A stretch of DNA of 64,000 nt from Pseudoalteromonas sp. GCY (GTDB lineage: Bacteria > Pseudomonadota > Gammaproteobacteria > Enterobacterales > Alteromonadaceae). Positions 15,572 through 24,452 of this stretch are shown here, piece by piece. Made by a program: the position numbers and the translations under genes. The first letter of the stretch is position 1. Every line of letters starts with the position of its first letter. The notes under the pieces were generated by a model. The model saw only the letters and a program-made list of their open reading frames with translations. It was not told where the DNA came from and made no database searches. The stretch is taken from positions 2,247,501 through 2,311,500 of the forward strand of contig NZ_CP068023.1 of NCBI RefSeq assembly GCF_016695175.1, in the 5' to 3' direction.

Positions 15572-16780
15572 TTATGATTGTAAATCACTAATAGCATTCT
15601 CTATACATTGCCAATAGAGCTCGTATGCATCTCGCTGCTCATTGATGTAGTCATGCTTGTTGTATACGGCCATTACCCCACGCATTGCATGCCCCAGCAT
15701 TTTTTCAGTTACATGCGGCAAAACGCCTTGCTCACTTAATAGCGTACTTAACGATCGCCGTGCATCGTGAGGCACAAACTTCTCTATTTGGTATTCCTCG
15801 TTTAAATGGCTCCACATTCGAGCACAAAACCTGTTTACCGCATGTGTACTTATAGCTTTTTTGGGGCTGCTACCTGGGCAAACATAGCCGCGTTTACCGT
15901 AGACTAAACCTAACGTGTTAAGTATTTCATGCATTTTTTTTGTTATTGGTCTACGTATGGCTTTATTTGTTTTAGAGTTCTCAGGCGGAACAATCCAGAC
16001 ATTATTTTCAAAGTTGATGTGCTCCCACTTGAGCTCTCGAATCTCCGACTGCCTTGCGCCAGTAATAAAAATGAGTTGTAAGCAAGCTTTATTGCTGGGC
16101 GTTGCTTTGGCTCGCTCTATTTGTCGCCAAAACAAGGCTATTTCATTAAATTGTAACCAACGCTGACCTTGCGTTGCTGGTTCGCCTACGTGCTTAGCTT
16201 GTAAATTAAATAATGTGTTATTGCTGTCAAGTTCACCGCGAGCTGCAGCCCACCTAAATGCAGTTTTTAAACGTATAAGCATAAGAGGTGCTAGTTTTGG
16301 TGAGCCTACTTTATATACATGATCAAAATACTTGTGCCAGTCGAGCGGTGTCATGTCTATGGCTGGCTTTTCATTTAGAAGCTCAGCCGGTGCAATCCAC
16401 TTTTTTATGTGGTGTTCGTATAAATGCTGTGTTTTGGGTTTATATGTATTTTTGTTTTTTTCAAACCACTTAACGCAAATTTCTGCGGGAGTTGGTTGCC
16501 CAGCATTACCTAGCTTATGTTGTTTATATTTAAGTCTGGGGTCTTCACCTGCCGCAATCCAATCTTTAAAAAAGGGTACAAGGTCTTGAGCATCTTTTAA
16601 AGATATTGCTGGGTAGTAACCTAGTGTGATGACTTGTTGCTTTTGTTGATAACGGCAACGGTATTGCCAAGCAACCATACCATTATTATTGCGTTTTACC
16701 CTTAGGCCGTCTCTGTGAGATAATGTGACTGGGTCGTTTTTCTTGTTTACTAAATTTCGTAATTTTGCGTCAGATAACAT
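15572..16780 (-). CDS. int: Tyrosine recombinase integrase of the prophage (P4-type)
   Basis: A 402-residue integrase with an N-terminal DUF4102-like arm-binding domain (residues about 1-95), a SAM-like core-binding domain, and a catalytic domain showing TGARQSEIRELKW (first Arg), HDARR (His and second Arg) and GHAMRGVMAVYNKHDY (final Tyr). It sits at the right edge of the element with its N-terminus facing sbcB, 120 bases away. Three ATACACAC(AC)TT repeats lie just upstream and may be arm-type binding sites. The left attachment site is outside the window, so the recombined core cannot be named. Confidence 0.88.
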   Translation of the reverse strand: MLSDAKLRNLVNKKNDPVTLSHRDGLRVKRNNNGMVAWQYRCRYQQKQQVITLGYYPAISLKDAQDLVPFFKDWIAAGEDPRLKYKQHKLGNAGQPTPAEICVKWFEKNKNTYKPKTQHLYEHHIKKWIAPAELLNEKPAIDMTPLDWHKYFDHVYKVGSPKLAPLMLIRLKTAFRWAAARGELDSNNTLFNLQAKHVGEPATQGQRWLQFNEIALFWRQIERAKATPSNKACLQLIFITGARQSEIRELKWEHINFENNVWIVPPENSKTNKAIRRPITKKMHEILNTLGLVYGKRGYVCPGSSPKKAISTHAVNRFCARMWSHLNEEYQIEKFVPHDARRSLSTLLSEQGVLPHVTEKMLGHAMRGVMAVYNKHDYINEQRDAYELYWQCIENAISDLQS

Positions 16781-16788
16781 TTACGGCT

Positions 16789-16834
16789 ATACACACACTT
16801 GCGAGTTTTCATACACACACTTATATACACACTT
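16789..16834. promoter_or_regulatory. Three direct repeats upstream of integrase (probable arm sites)
   Basis: ATACACACACTT occurs at 16789-16800 and 16811-16822, and the shorter ATACACACTT at 16825-16834. They fill the gap between the integrase start and sbcB. Short direct repeats next to an integrase gene are typical arm-type sites of tyrosine recombinases, and the prophage/chromosome junction should lie in or very near this segment. Confidence 0.5.
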
Positions 16835-16900
16835 GTGGATTATTGCAAGAAATATGAAAAAACACTAAGAAACATCAATCAAAGATAAAGCATTGATTTT

Positions 16901-18370
16901 ATGAATGAAATAACACAAGTAGACACACCAAAAAACAAAGAAAATACACCAACGATCTATTGGCACGACTACGAGAGTTGGGGTGCGACGCCGCAAAAAG
17001 ACAGGCCAAGCCAATTTGCTGGGATCAGAACGGATCTGGACCTCAATATTATTGGTGAGCCACTGATTGAGTATTGTCAACCAGCGCCTGATTATCTCCC
17101 GCATCCTCAAGCCTGTTTAGTCACTGGGATCACACCACAGTTAGCACTAAAAAAAGGCCTGACCGAGGCTGAGTTTATGGCAAAAATCCACGCTGAATTT
17201 GCAAAACCACAAACCTGTGTTGCGGGATATAACAGTATTCGGTTTGACGATGAGCTAACCCGCTATAGCCTTTATCGTAACTTTTATGACCCCTATGAGC
17301 GTGAATGGCAAAATGGCAATAGCCGCTGGGACATCATAGATCTGGTAAGAGCCTGTTATGCGCTTCGCCCTGAAGGGATTGAATGGCCAACCAGAGAAGA
17401 TGGCAATCCGAGTTTTAAACTGGAACACTTAACTGTCGCCAATGGCATTGAGCACGGCGCCGCGCACGATGCATTGAGTGATGTTACCGCAACGATTGCG
17501 CTGGCAAAACTGATTAAAACCAAACAACCAAAACTGTATGAGTTTTACTTTAATCACAGACATAAAAAAGCGGTGTCGAGCCTAATCGACGTTTTCAATA
17601 TGCAGCCTTTAGTACATATTTCTTCTATGTTTCCAGCACAACAAGGTTGCACCACTTGGATTGCCCCGATGAGCTTTCACCCGATCAATAGCAATGCCGT
17701 GATCTGCTTTGACTTAACACAGTCGCCGGAGGTATTGAATGACCTTGACGTTGAGGCACTCAAACAACGGCTTTATACAAAACGCAGTGAATTGGGTGAT
17801 GATGAGCTACCGGTTGGATTAAAGCTAGTACATATCAATAAATGCCCACTGGTAGCACCCGCTAAGACCTTATTGCCAGAAAACGCAGCAAGGCTTGGAA
17901 TTGACCGCGAGCAATGCCTTGAAAACTTAAAGTATCTTAAAGCGCGTCCAGAGCTAAGGGATAAGGTTGCGGAAGTATTTAGCGATGAAAAGGGATTCGA
18001 GAAACCAAGTAATCCAGATTATCAACTCTACGATGGTTTCACCAGCAAAGCCGATAAAGCCAAATTTGCAATCATTCGCAATGCATCGCCCGAAGAGTTA
18101 GCAACCATTGAACTGGATTTTGAAGACAGTAAATTTAACACTTTGCTGTTTCGCTATCGGGCAAGAAATTGGCCGCAGTCGCTCTCACCTGCAGAGCTTG
18201 ATAAATGGCGTAAATATTGCCAAAACAAGTTGATGCATAATGAAGATAACCCTTCAATTTCAGCCGAAGATTTTATGCTGGAGCTTGAAAATTTAGTCGC
18301 AGAAAATGAAGGTAATGAGCGCAATATGCAGATCTTAAAAGCGCTTTATCATTACGCTCAAAGCTTGTAA
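16901..18370 (+). CDS. sbcB: Exodeoxyribonuclease I
   Basis: A 489-residue DEDDh 3'-5' exonuclease that degrades single-stranded DNA in mismatch repair and recombination (E. coli SbcB is 475). The catalytic Exo I residues are D23 and E25 in WHDYESWG; the EHGAAHDALSDVTATIALA segment carries the Exo III His and Asp. The C-terminal SH3-like and helical domains are full length. It marks the resumption of conserved chromosome to the right of the prophage. The prophage end lies within 120 bases of its start, so its promoter may partly derive from the element. Confidence 0.95.
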   Translation: MNEITQVDTPKNKENTPTIYWHDYESWGATPQKDRPSQFAGIRTDLDLNIIGEPLIEYCQPAPDYLPHPQACLVTGITPQLALKKGLTEAEFMAKIHAEFAKPQTCVAGYNSIRFDDELTRYSLYRNFYDPYEREWQNGNSRWDIIDLVRACYALRPEGIEWPTREDGNPSFKLEHLTVANGIEHGAAHDALSDVTATIALAKLIKTKQPKLYEFYFNHRHKKAVSSLIDVFNMQPLVHISSMFPAQQGCTTWIAPMSFHPINSNAVICFDLTQSPEVLNDLDVEALKQRLYTKRSELGDDELPVGLKLVHINKCPLVAPAKTLLPENAARLGIDREQCLENLKYLKARPELRDKVAEVFSDEKGFEKPSNPDYQLYDGFTSKADKAKFAIIRNASPEELATIELDFEDSKFNTLLFRYRARNWPQSLSPAELDKWRKYCQNKLMHNEDNPSISAEDFMLELENLVAENEGNERNMQILKALYHYAQSL

Positions 18371-18544
18371 TTGGCGGGTTTTCGGCCTAGAGGTGTCGGC
18401 CCATTGGATGTCGGCCTAAAGGCCGACCTACAGTGCGTGTGTCATGGCAAATGAGATAAGGCCATGCCATGACGAATGTGCGTTTCGGCCCATAGGTGTT
18501 GGCCCATAGATGTCGGCCTAAAGGCCGACCTACGGCTCTAAATG
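18371..18544. repeat. Intergenic palindromic repeats between sbcB and lolE
   Basis: The 18-base palindrome GTCGGCCTAAAGGCCGAC occurs twice (18410-18427 and 18512-18529), each followed by CTAC, with further partial TCGGCC copies around them. Between them GTCATGGC (18441-18448) pairs with GCCATGAC (18466-18473). They lie between convergent genes and look like a REP-type interspersed repeat that may end transcription from both sides. Confidence 0.65.
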
Positions 18545-19774
18545 TTACCCATTTCCCAGTACTTTGGCAGGATCCGTTTTGGTGGCTTGCCAAGCGGGAT
18601 ATAAGCTTGCGACGACTGCCATAACAAACGTCGTCACTAAACTGATATAAATATCTGTCCAAATAATTTTGCTCGGTAAGTATTCAATAAAGTAGACGCC
18701 TTCAAGCGGATTGCTATCACTCATATTGATCCAGGCTTTAAAAATATCGGGAATATTAATAGCAATAAAAATGCCGATCCCAGTGCCTAGCAATGCACCT
18801 ATCCCTGCATACGTCACACCTTGTAGCGCAAAAGTCGAAAAAATCGTACTGTCCTGTGCACCCATGGTTTTCAAAATGGCGATATCCGCCCGCTTTTCTT
18901 TTACTTCCATCACCATAGAAGAGACAATATTAAAGCTCGCTACAGCGATGATCAGAAATACCACGAGATAGACGATAGTGCGCACCATCTGAATATCTTG
19001 ATACAGCCCGCCTTGCGTTCGAAACCAAGACGATACGTACACTAAATCGGGTAATGCCCTACCCGCTGACGTCGCAATTTGTTGTGCCTGAAACACATCA
19101 CTCACCTTGGCACGCAAGTCCGTTACTTGGTCTTCTCTAAAATCCATCGCTTCTTGCAGTGCGTTAAGTGGCACTAAGGCTAATGTTTGGTCAAGTGGCC
19201 CACCCATATCGATAAGCCCCACCACCGTCGCCGTTAATCGCTTTGGCGCAGCGAGTGGATTATCCGAATGTTTGTTAGCAACCAAGAGTTGGATATTATC
19301 GCCGGCCACGACGCCAAGCTTGTCAGCTATCCCTTTACCGATGATCACTTCACCCGGTTTTAGTGTTTTTAATTCCGAGCCTTTTATAAAATCACCTATG
19401 CTCGACACCGTATGATGCCTATTCGGTGCAATCCCTTTTAACTGCGCCGCTTTTAAGGTGCCTTTGTATTGCAGCATGGCTGTTAAGTTAATTTCAGCCG
19501 TCGCGCTTACGACGCCACGCTGACTCTCCAAGATCCCTACTTTTTGCTGCCACGCTTGAATAGGGTCGTAAGGTGCTTGATAACTCACTTGCGGTACCAC
19601 CGACAACAGGCGCTGCTCTAATTGTTCTTCAAAACCATTAATCACAGAAAGTGCGACTATCAATACTGCCATACCCAGCATTACCCCAAGCGTAGAAGCA
19701 CGGGTTAAAAAACCAATAAAGCCAAGCTGACGTTTAGACTCTCTAAAGCGTTTGCTTAAAAAATAACTAAGCAT
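18545..19774 (-). CDS. lolE: Lipoprotein-releasing system membrane subunit LolE
   Basis: A 409-residue inner-membrane permease of the LolCDE ABC complex, which lifts outer-membrane lipoproteins from the inner membrane to LolA. One N-terminal membrane helix (TLGVMLGMAVLIVALSVING), a large periplasmic domain, then three C-terminal helices fit the FtsX/LolE family. The ATG at 19774 overlaps the lolD stop (ATGCTTAG) and is preferred over an in-frame GTG at 19786. As third gene of a lolC-lolD-lolE order it is called LolE rather than LolC. Confidence 0.9.
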   Translation of the reverse strand: MLSYFLSKRFRESKRQLGFIGFLTRASTLGVMLGMAVLIVALSVINGFEEQLEQRLLSVVPQVSYQAPYDPIQAWQQKVGILESQRGVVSATAEINLTAMLQYKGTLKAAQLKGIAPNRHHTVSSIGDFIKGSELKTLKPGEVIIGKGIADKLGVVAGDNIQLLVANKHSDNPLAAPKRLTATVVGLIDMGGPLDQTLALVPLNALQEAMDFREDQVTDLRAKVSDVFQAQQIATSAGRALPDLVYVSSWFRTQGGLYQDIQMVRTIVYLVVFLIIAVASFNIVSSMVMEVKEKRADIAILKTMGAQDSTIFSTFALQGVTYAGIGALLGTGIGIFIAINIPDIFKAWINMSDSNPLEGVYFIEYLPSKIIWTDIYISLVTTFVMAVVASLYPAWQATKTDPAKVLGNG

Positions 19775-20456
19775 GCTGATACACACCTACTTTGCCATCG
19801 TCCAGTTGCACTGCACGACCAAGCTTATCTGCCAACTCTAAGTCGTGTGTTACAACAACAAAGCTGGTTTTTAGCTGCTGATTGAGTTCAGCCAGCAAGT
19901 CATAAATTCGCAGGGCATTATGCTTATCAAGATTGCCGGTTGGTTCATCAGCTAGCACCAAATCAGGTTCTGTTACTAACGCTCTTGCTATCGCAACACG
20001 CTGTCTTTCCCCCCCAGAAAGCTCTGAAGGCTTATGATCAGCACGGTGACTCAAGCCCACTTTATCGAGCATGAGTAATGCTTTTTCGCGGGCTTGTTTT
20101 GCTTTATTACCGGCAATTAATAACGGCATCGCCACGTTTTCAACCGCGCTAAACTCCATCAACAAATGATGAAACTGATAGATAAAACCCAAGTGCTTAT
20201 TTCTAAATTCCGCCTGCTTTTTACGCGACAGCTTGCCAACTTCCACACCTTTGATTTTTACACTGCCCGTAGACGCTTTATCCAAGGTACCGAGAATATG
20301 CAGTAAAGTACTTTTACCGGAACCTGAGCTACCCACAATCGCAAGCATCTCACCTTGGGTTACAGATAAATCAACGCCTTTTAATACCGTTACTTCGGCT
20401 TTACCATCTTGGTAGCTTTTGACCAAGTCTTGGCAGTCAATGACTAAATCACTCAT
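19767..20456 (-). CDS. lolD: Lipoprotein-releasing ATPase LolD
   Basis: A 229-residue ABC ATPase powering LolCDE. Walker A is GSSGSGKST (residues 42-50), the signature is LSGGERQR, and Walker B is [10 protein letters not shown]. Length and sequence fit LolD (E. coli 233). It overlaps lolC by eight bases (ATGAGTGA) and lolE by eight, so the three subunits are translationally coupled. Confidence 0.95.
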   Translation of the reverse strand: MSDLVIDCQDLVKSYQDGKAEVTVLKGVDLSVTQGEMLAIVGSSGSGKSTLLHILGTLDKASTGSVKIKGVEVGKLSRKKQAEFRNKHLGFIYQFHHLLMEFSAVENVAMPLLIAGNKAKQAREKALLMLDKVGLSHRADHKPSELSGGERQRVAIARALVTEPDLVLADEPTGNLDKHNALRIYDLLAELNQQLKTSFVVVTHDLELADKLGRAVQLDDGKVGVYQHA

Positions 20457-21648
20457 ATCTTAATACCTCTGCTGGCAGCACACTCGACGCGCGTTTAGCT
20501 GGATACAAGGTTGCTAAAAAGCTTAGCAATATGCTGCCCACTGCCATAATCGTTAAATCTGTTAGTTCTATTTTGACCGGAAGTTCAGCGCCACCAAGCA
20601 ACTGAAGGCCTGCGAGGTGGAGCACCTCATTAATGTTATTCGAAAGCAGTAAACCGCCAGCAACACCTATTAGTGTGCCAAAAACGCCGTTATACATCCC
20701 TTGCGCCATAAACACTTTTGCTATCATTTGTGGTGTAAAGCCAAGCGTTTGCAAAATAGCCACTTCCCCTTGCTTTTCACTCACCATCATAGATAGCGCT
20801 GAAATGATATTAAATACAGCCACTATCACAATAAGACCTAGTAGTAGCGACATAATGCGCTTTTCCATAGCAACCGCCGCAAACAATGTGCCTTGCTGAG
20901 TTTGCCAATCCTGTGTCTCGAGCCCCTGCAACAAGCTGTCCGCTTGCTGATAAAAATCTGGCAGGCTAAAAGCATCATATAAATGAATGTTAAGGTCGTA
21001 TTGCTCTGGCTTCTTGCGCATTAACCGCTGCAAACTTTTCCCATCGGCAAATGCCAAATAAGTGTCAGCTTCGCTTTGACCATCATATATCGCAGCAACG
21101 GTGAATAAGCGCTGCGTCGGCGTGCGGCCAAGCGGTGTGTATGTGGTGAATTCAGGCATGATCACGCGGAGTTGTTGACCAACACTTACGCCAAGTTTAT
21201 TGGCTAAATAGCGACTCAGAGCCACTTGGTATTTTTGCTCGTACAATCGAGTTAAACTGCCGGCACGCACTGCATCATCTAACGCTGTTTCATACCCTTG
21301 AAATAGTCCTTGAAGTTGCACACCCACCAAATCTTGATTGGTTTGTAGAATTACGTCACTTGCAACATATGGTGAAACTTGCTTAACCAACGGATGATTT
21401 TCAATGGCTTGTAATTTATTTTGATCAAGTTGCTCATTTTCCTTAATTTGTACATGCGGGATCAAATCAAGCATGGCGGCTTTTAAGGTTTGCTCAAAGC
21501 CATTCATCACTGAGCTGACGGTGATCAAACTCATCAAGCCAAGGGCGATACCCGCAATTGAGAAAAATGAGATAAACGATATAAATGCATTGCCTTTCGC
21601 AGCACGGCTATATCTTAACCCAACAAAGAGGCTAACTGGTTGAAACAT
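20449..21648 (-). CDS. lolC: Lipoprotein-releasing system membrane subunit LolC
   Basis: A 399-residue permease with an N-terminal helix (FFSIAGIALGLMSLITVSSVMNGFE), a periplasmic domain and three C-terminal helices, the topology of LolC/E. LolC contacts the chaperone LolA through its periplasmic hook. It is the first gene of the lolCDE operon. E. coli LolC is also 399 residues. Confidence 0.92.
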   Translation of the reverse strand: MFQPVSLFVGLRYSRAAKGNAFISFISFFSIAGIALGLMSLITVSSVMNGFEQTLKAAMLDLIPHVQIKENEQLDQNKLQAIENHPLVKQVSPYVASDVILQTNQDLVGVQLQGLFQGYETALDDAVRAGSLTRLYEQKYQVALSRYLANKLGVSVGQQLRVIMPEFTTYTPLGRTPTQRLFTVAAIYDGQSEADTYLAFADGKSLQRLMRKKPEQYDLNIHLYDAFSLPDFYQQADSLLQGLETQDWQTQQGTLFAAVAMEKRIMSLLLGLIVIVAVFNIISALSMMVSEKQGEVAILQTLGFTPQMIAKVFMAQGMYNGVFGTLIGVAGGLLLSNNINEVLHLAGLQLLGGAELPVKIELTDLTIMAVGSILLSFLATLYPAKRASSVLPAEVLRYE

Positions 21649-21806
21649 AATCTATCTCGTAAAAAACTGCTGCACGGATACTAACATACTCAAAACCAGA
21701 TTGATGGCAGGATTGCTATAAAAAGTGTGACAAACTATAAATTTGTTGACGTTTAGCTGCGCATTGCTGATCCCGTCAAAACTTTACTGCTCGCCATACT
21801 TTGCGA

Positions 21807-22286
21807 TTACCTTTTGTGGATCTGATATGGCACGTTTCTACGTTTGACTATTGTTGATTTCACCACCGATGTGTGGGTATCACCCAGCGTGGAGACTTTA
21901 TCCAGAATTTCGTCTAGCTTAGGCATACTCTCAAAACACAGCCTCACATAAAAACAATCCTCTCCCGTCACTTTGTCACATTCAATCACTTCAGGAATGT
22001 TTTGGATCATCGCTTCAAGTTGTTTTAGTTTACCTGGATGCTGACGAATCCGCACAATCGCTGTCAGTGGGTAATCAAAGCTTTCTGGGTCTAATTCAAT
22101 ACTGTATTTACGAATTACCCCATACTCTTCCATACGTTTCAAGCGCTCATTCACACTCGGTGAAGACATATTCACAACCCGGGCCATTTCAGCAATAGAC
22201 ACTCGGCTGTTGTTTTCTAACAGCGCTATAAGCTTGCTATCTATCGCGTCAAGCGACCATTTTTCATTATTAATTAGTTTTCGCAT
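21807..22286 (-). CDS. Lrp/AsnC-family transcriptional regulator
   Basis: A 159-residue regulator with an N-terminal helix-turn-helix (DAIDSKLIALLENNSRVSI, then MSSPSVNERLKRMEE) and a C-terminal RAM ligand-binding domain (VIECDKVTGEDCFYVRLCF). It is divergent from a DMT-family exporter gene with 114 bases between them. This arrangement is common for Lrp-type regulators that respond to an amino acid and control its exporter. The ligand cannot be told from sequence. Confidence 0.85.
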   Translation of the reverse strand: MRKLINNEKWSLDAIDSKLIALLENNSRVSIAEMARVVNMSSPSVNERLKRMEEYGVIRKYSIELDPESFDYPLTAIVRIRQHPGKLKQLEAMIQNIPEVIECDKVTGEDCFYVRLCFESMPKLDEILDKVSTLGDTHTSVVKSTIVKRRNVPYQIHKR

Positions 22287-22400
22287 TTTTGCCTTTCATT
22301 TTTAGGAAATTAGAAAAATTAGCCTTTTATTTTCTATTAGTAATACGGCAAACCCCAAGTAATATGCAAGTATAGAATTGAATATGACAAGGTGTGAACA
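22287..22400. promoter_or_regulatory. Divergent promoter region between Lrp-type gene and DMT transporter
   Basis: An A/T-rich 114-base gap with related blocks AAATTAGAAAAATTAG and TTTTCTATTAGTAAT, which could serve as repeated binding sites for the adjacent Lrp-type protein. Promoter boxes are not distinct enough to place. Confidence 0.4.
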
Positions 22401-23327
22401 ATGTTTGGCTCAGATAAAGAGAAAGGTTCAATAGAGATGATAATAGCTATGGTGCTATCTGGCACCATAGGATACTTTGTCGTCAGTGCAGAACAATCCT
22501 ATTGGAATGTGGTATTTTTACGTTGTGTTATTGGCGCGTTGTGCCTTCTTGGATACGTGCTCGTAACAAAGCAACTGACAAAAGAGGTGTTTAGAGGTCC
22601 CGTGTTTATGACCATCTTGCTCGGCGGTATTGCGCTGGTCGGAAACTGGGTGCTGTTATTCGCCTCGTTTGACTATATTCCTTTTTCAATTTCAATCATC
22701 GCATATCATCTACAACCTTTGATGTTGGTATTATTAAGCGCGGTGCTTTATCGTCAGTATCCAAGTAAAGCAATCCTTTTATGGTTGGCCATCGCCGTGG
22801 TGGGGTTATGGTTGGTTGTTGGGATCCCGTATCAAGAAATAGTCGCGGTGATTTTTGCACAAGAGAGTAATCAAGCCGTTTTTGGTCTGCTACTGGCGCT
22901 CGGAGCAGCATTTCTGTATACCATTACAACGCTGATGACGAAAAAGGTAAGCCAAGTGCCATCCGGTGTGGTTGCTGTGATCCAAATCTTTTTTGGCGGT
23001 TTATTTTTGTTGCCTTGGGTTGACTTTGCACACTTCCCAGAGACTTCATCGAGCTGGGGTAATATCTTATTTTTAGGCGTCGTCAACACAGGGTTTATGT
23101 ATGTGATCATGTATGACGCGTTTCAACGCCTAAGCACCACATTAATTGCTATTCTTTCTTTTATTTATCCGGTCGTGGCGCTGTTTGTAGATTTTATTGC
23201 ATTCGAACACACGATTTCGATGCTACAAACGCTTGGGATTGTTTTAATCTTAATGGCCGTCAGCGCTGTAAAGTTCGATTGGAAATTAGGTAAGTTATTT
23301 AGCACACCGAAGCAAAAAGTCTGTTAA
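22401..23327 (+). CDS. DMT-superfamily (EamA) transporter
   Basis: A 308-residue inner-membrane protein with about ten hydrophobic helices in two homologous halves, the EamA duplication (the second half begins near residue 155, VFGLLLALGAAFLYTITTL). Members export amino acids or other metabolites. The divergent Lrp-type regulator suggests an amino-acid-like substrate. AAGGTGTGAACA before the ATG supplies the ribosome site. Confidence 0.85.
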   Translation: MFGSDKEKGSIEMIIAMVLSGTIGYFVVSAEQSYWNVVFLRCVIGALCLLGYVLVTKQLTKEVFRGPVFMTILLGGIALVGNWVLLFASFDYIPFSISIIAYHLQPLMLVLLSAVLYRQYPSKAILLWLAIAVVGLWLVVGIPYQEIVAVIFAQESNQAVFGLLLALGAAFLYTITTLMTKKVSQVPSGVVAVIQIFFGGLFLLPWVDFAHFPETSSSWGNILFLGVVNTGFMYVIMYDAFQRLSTTLIAILSFIYPVVALFVDFIAFEHTISMLQTLGIVLILMAVSAVKFDWKLGKLFSTPKQKVC

Positions 23328-23365
23328 TTTAGCTAATTTGAACTTCAAGAAAACACAGTGATAAA

Positions 23366-23397
23366 AGCAGAGTAAAGTGCAAGCACTTTGCTCTGCT
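23366..23397. terminator. Bidirectional hairpin between DMT transporter and small secreted protein
   Basis: A 15-base stem with one G-T wobble: AGCAGAGTAAAGTGC (23366-23380) pairs with GCACTTTGCTCTGCT (23383-23397). It lies between convergent genes. The T-run is weak, so it may act by structure alone. Confidence 0.6.
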
Positions 23398-23410
23398 GCT
23401 GTTGACTAGC

Positions 23411-23725
23411 TTACTGCTCTAAGTAACAAATAACCGCAGCTTGCTTAGGGTTGCTTTGCGTATCTTCAATTAGATAGCTCGCTTTTTTACTGTTTTGGCA
23501 TAAACACATGTCGTAATGGCTGATCATGTAAGCGTTACCGACCGCATCCTCATCCGTTTTTTGGATGCTACAGGTAGGCTCTCTCCAAATTGGATCCCAG
23601 CCGCTTTGGCCAATGGCAACGATTTTAATGTTTTGTTGAGTAACGAGTGCTTTCGCTTCTTCTACTTCTTGAGCAGATACAGACAATGCGGTGAATGCAA
23701 CGAGTGCGGTGATTAATTTTTTCAT
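23411..23725 (-). CDS. Small secreted Cys-containing protein, unknown
   Basis: A 104-residue precursor with a clear signal peptide (residues 1-18, cleavage near SVSA). The mature part has four cysteines (C52, C74, C76, C100), enough for two disulfides, and conserved-looking WDPIWREPTC and DMCLCQ segments. I recognise no family. It stands alone, convergent with the DMT transporter and upstream of a long A/T-rich gap. Confidence 0.65.
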   Translation of the reverse strand: MKKLITALVAFTALSVSAQEVEEAKALVTQQNIKIVAIGQSGWDPIWREPTCSIQKTDEDAVGNAYMISHYDMCLCQNSKKASYLIEDTQSNPKQAAVICYLEQ

Positions 23726-24452
23726 TTTTCATCCTTAATTAAAAAATCAGCGCTATAGAAAAACAGCAAAAAGCCGTAACAGCAATCAAAATATTGAATA
23801 AAAGCTCTATAGCGTTCGCTATTTTATTCATTAAGTATGACAACTCAAGAATAAATTCATTAAATTTATAAAAACAATTTACACCTTAAAGCCTAACTGC
23901 AAAAAATCTTGCCTACTTACGTAAAACAACACCTTTTAGCTCTCTCACCATTTAGAATAAATTTTTATAAAAATAAAAAACAAACAAACCAAATGAAATA
24001 AGGAAGATAAATTCCAATTATCTAAATAGCCCATTTTATGCAACAAGCCCAAGCAACTTAAAAGTTCACAATTTCATTAAACTAAATACCGTACCTTTTC
24101 TTAATTTCGAATAACACAAAACATAACCAAAGCAATAAAAAACCAACCATGATTACTAAGAGAAATTATTTTTTAGACATTCAGAATAACGACATATAGA
24201 GCATTTACACCAAGCTTAATTCAATAAAACTCAAATATTAAAACAAGCCAAACAGTATTAAAAATAACAAAAATTATTACTTCATAAAAAACAACAATGA
24301 AATTACCAGGGTTAATTTAGTCAAAATAAAATCATTAGCATCTCAATAATTTCAATGTTTGAATACGCAACTTGTGAACGCAGTGTAATTAAAATATGTA
24401 CAAAAAATTTTAATTGCCTATTTATCATACTTCTGCATTAAGGTTTTTTGAG
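23726..24452. other. Long A/T-rich gap upstream of the biosynthetic cluster
   Basis: About 730 bases, strikingly rich in A with many A-tracts, and no convincing gene. It precedes the first gene of the PKS-NRPS cluster, so it probably contains the cluster promoter and may be bent or bound by nucleoid proteins such as H-NS-type silencers. No single promoter stands out. Confidence 0.5.

Noticed and set aside
9950..16743. TGGGTCGTTTTTCT occurs at 9950-9963 and 16730-16743, suggesting a prophage attachment core.
   Set aside because: Fourteen-base matches are expected by chance several times in 64 kb, and the second copy lies inside the integrase coding region; neither flanks the element.
18387..18662. 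91-codon minus-strand frame across the palindromic repeats after sbcB.
   Set aside because: It translates the repeats and the end of lolE in another frame; no ribosome site or family.
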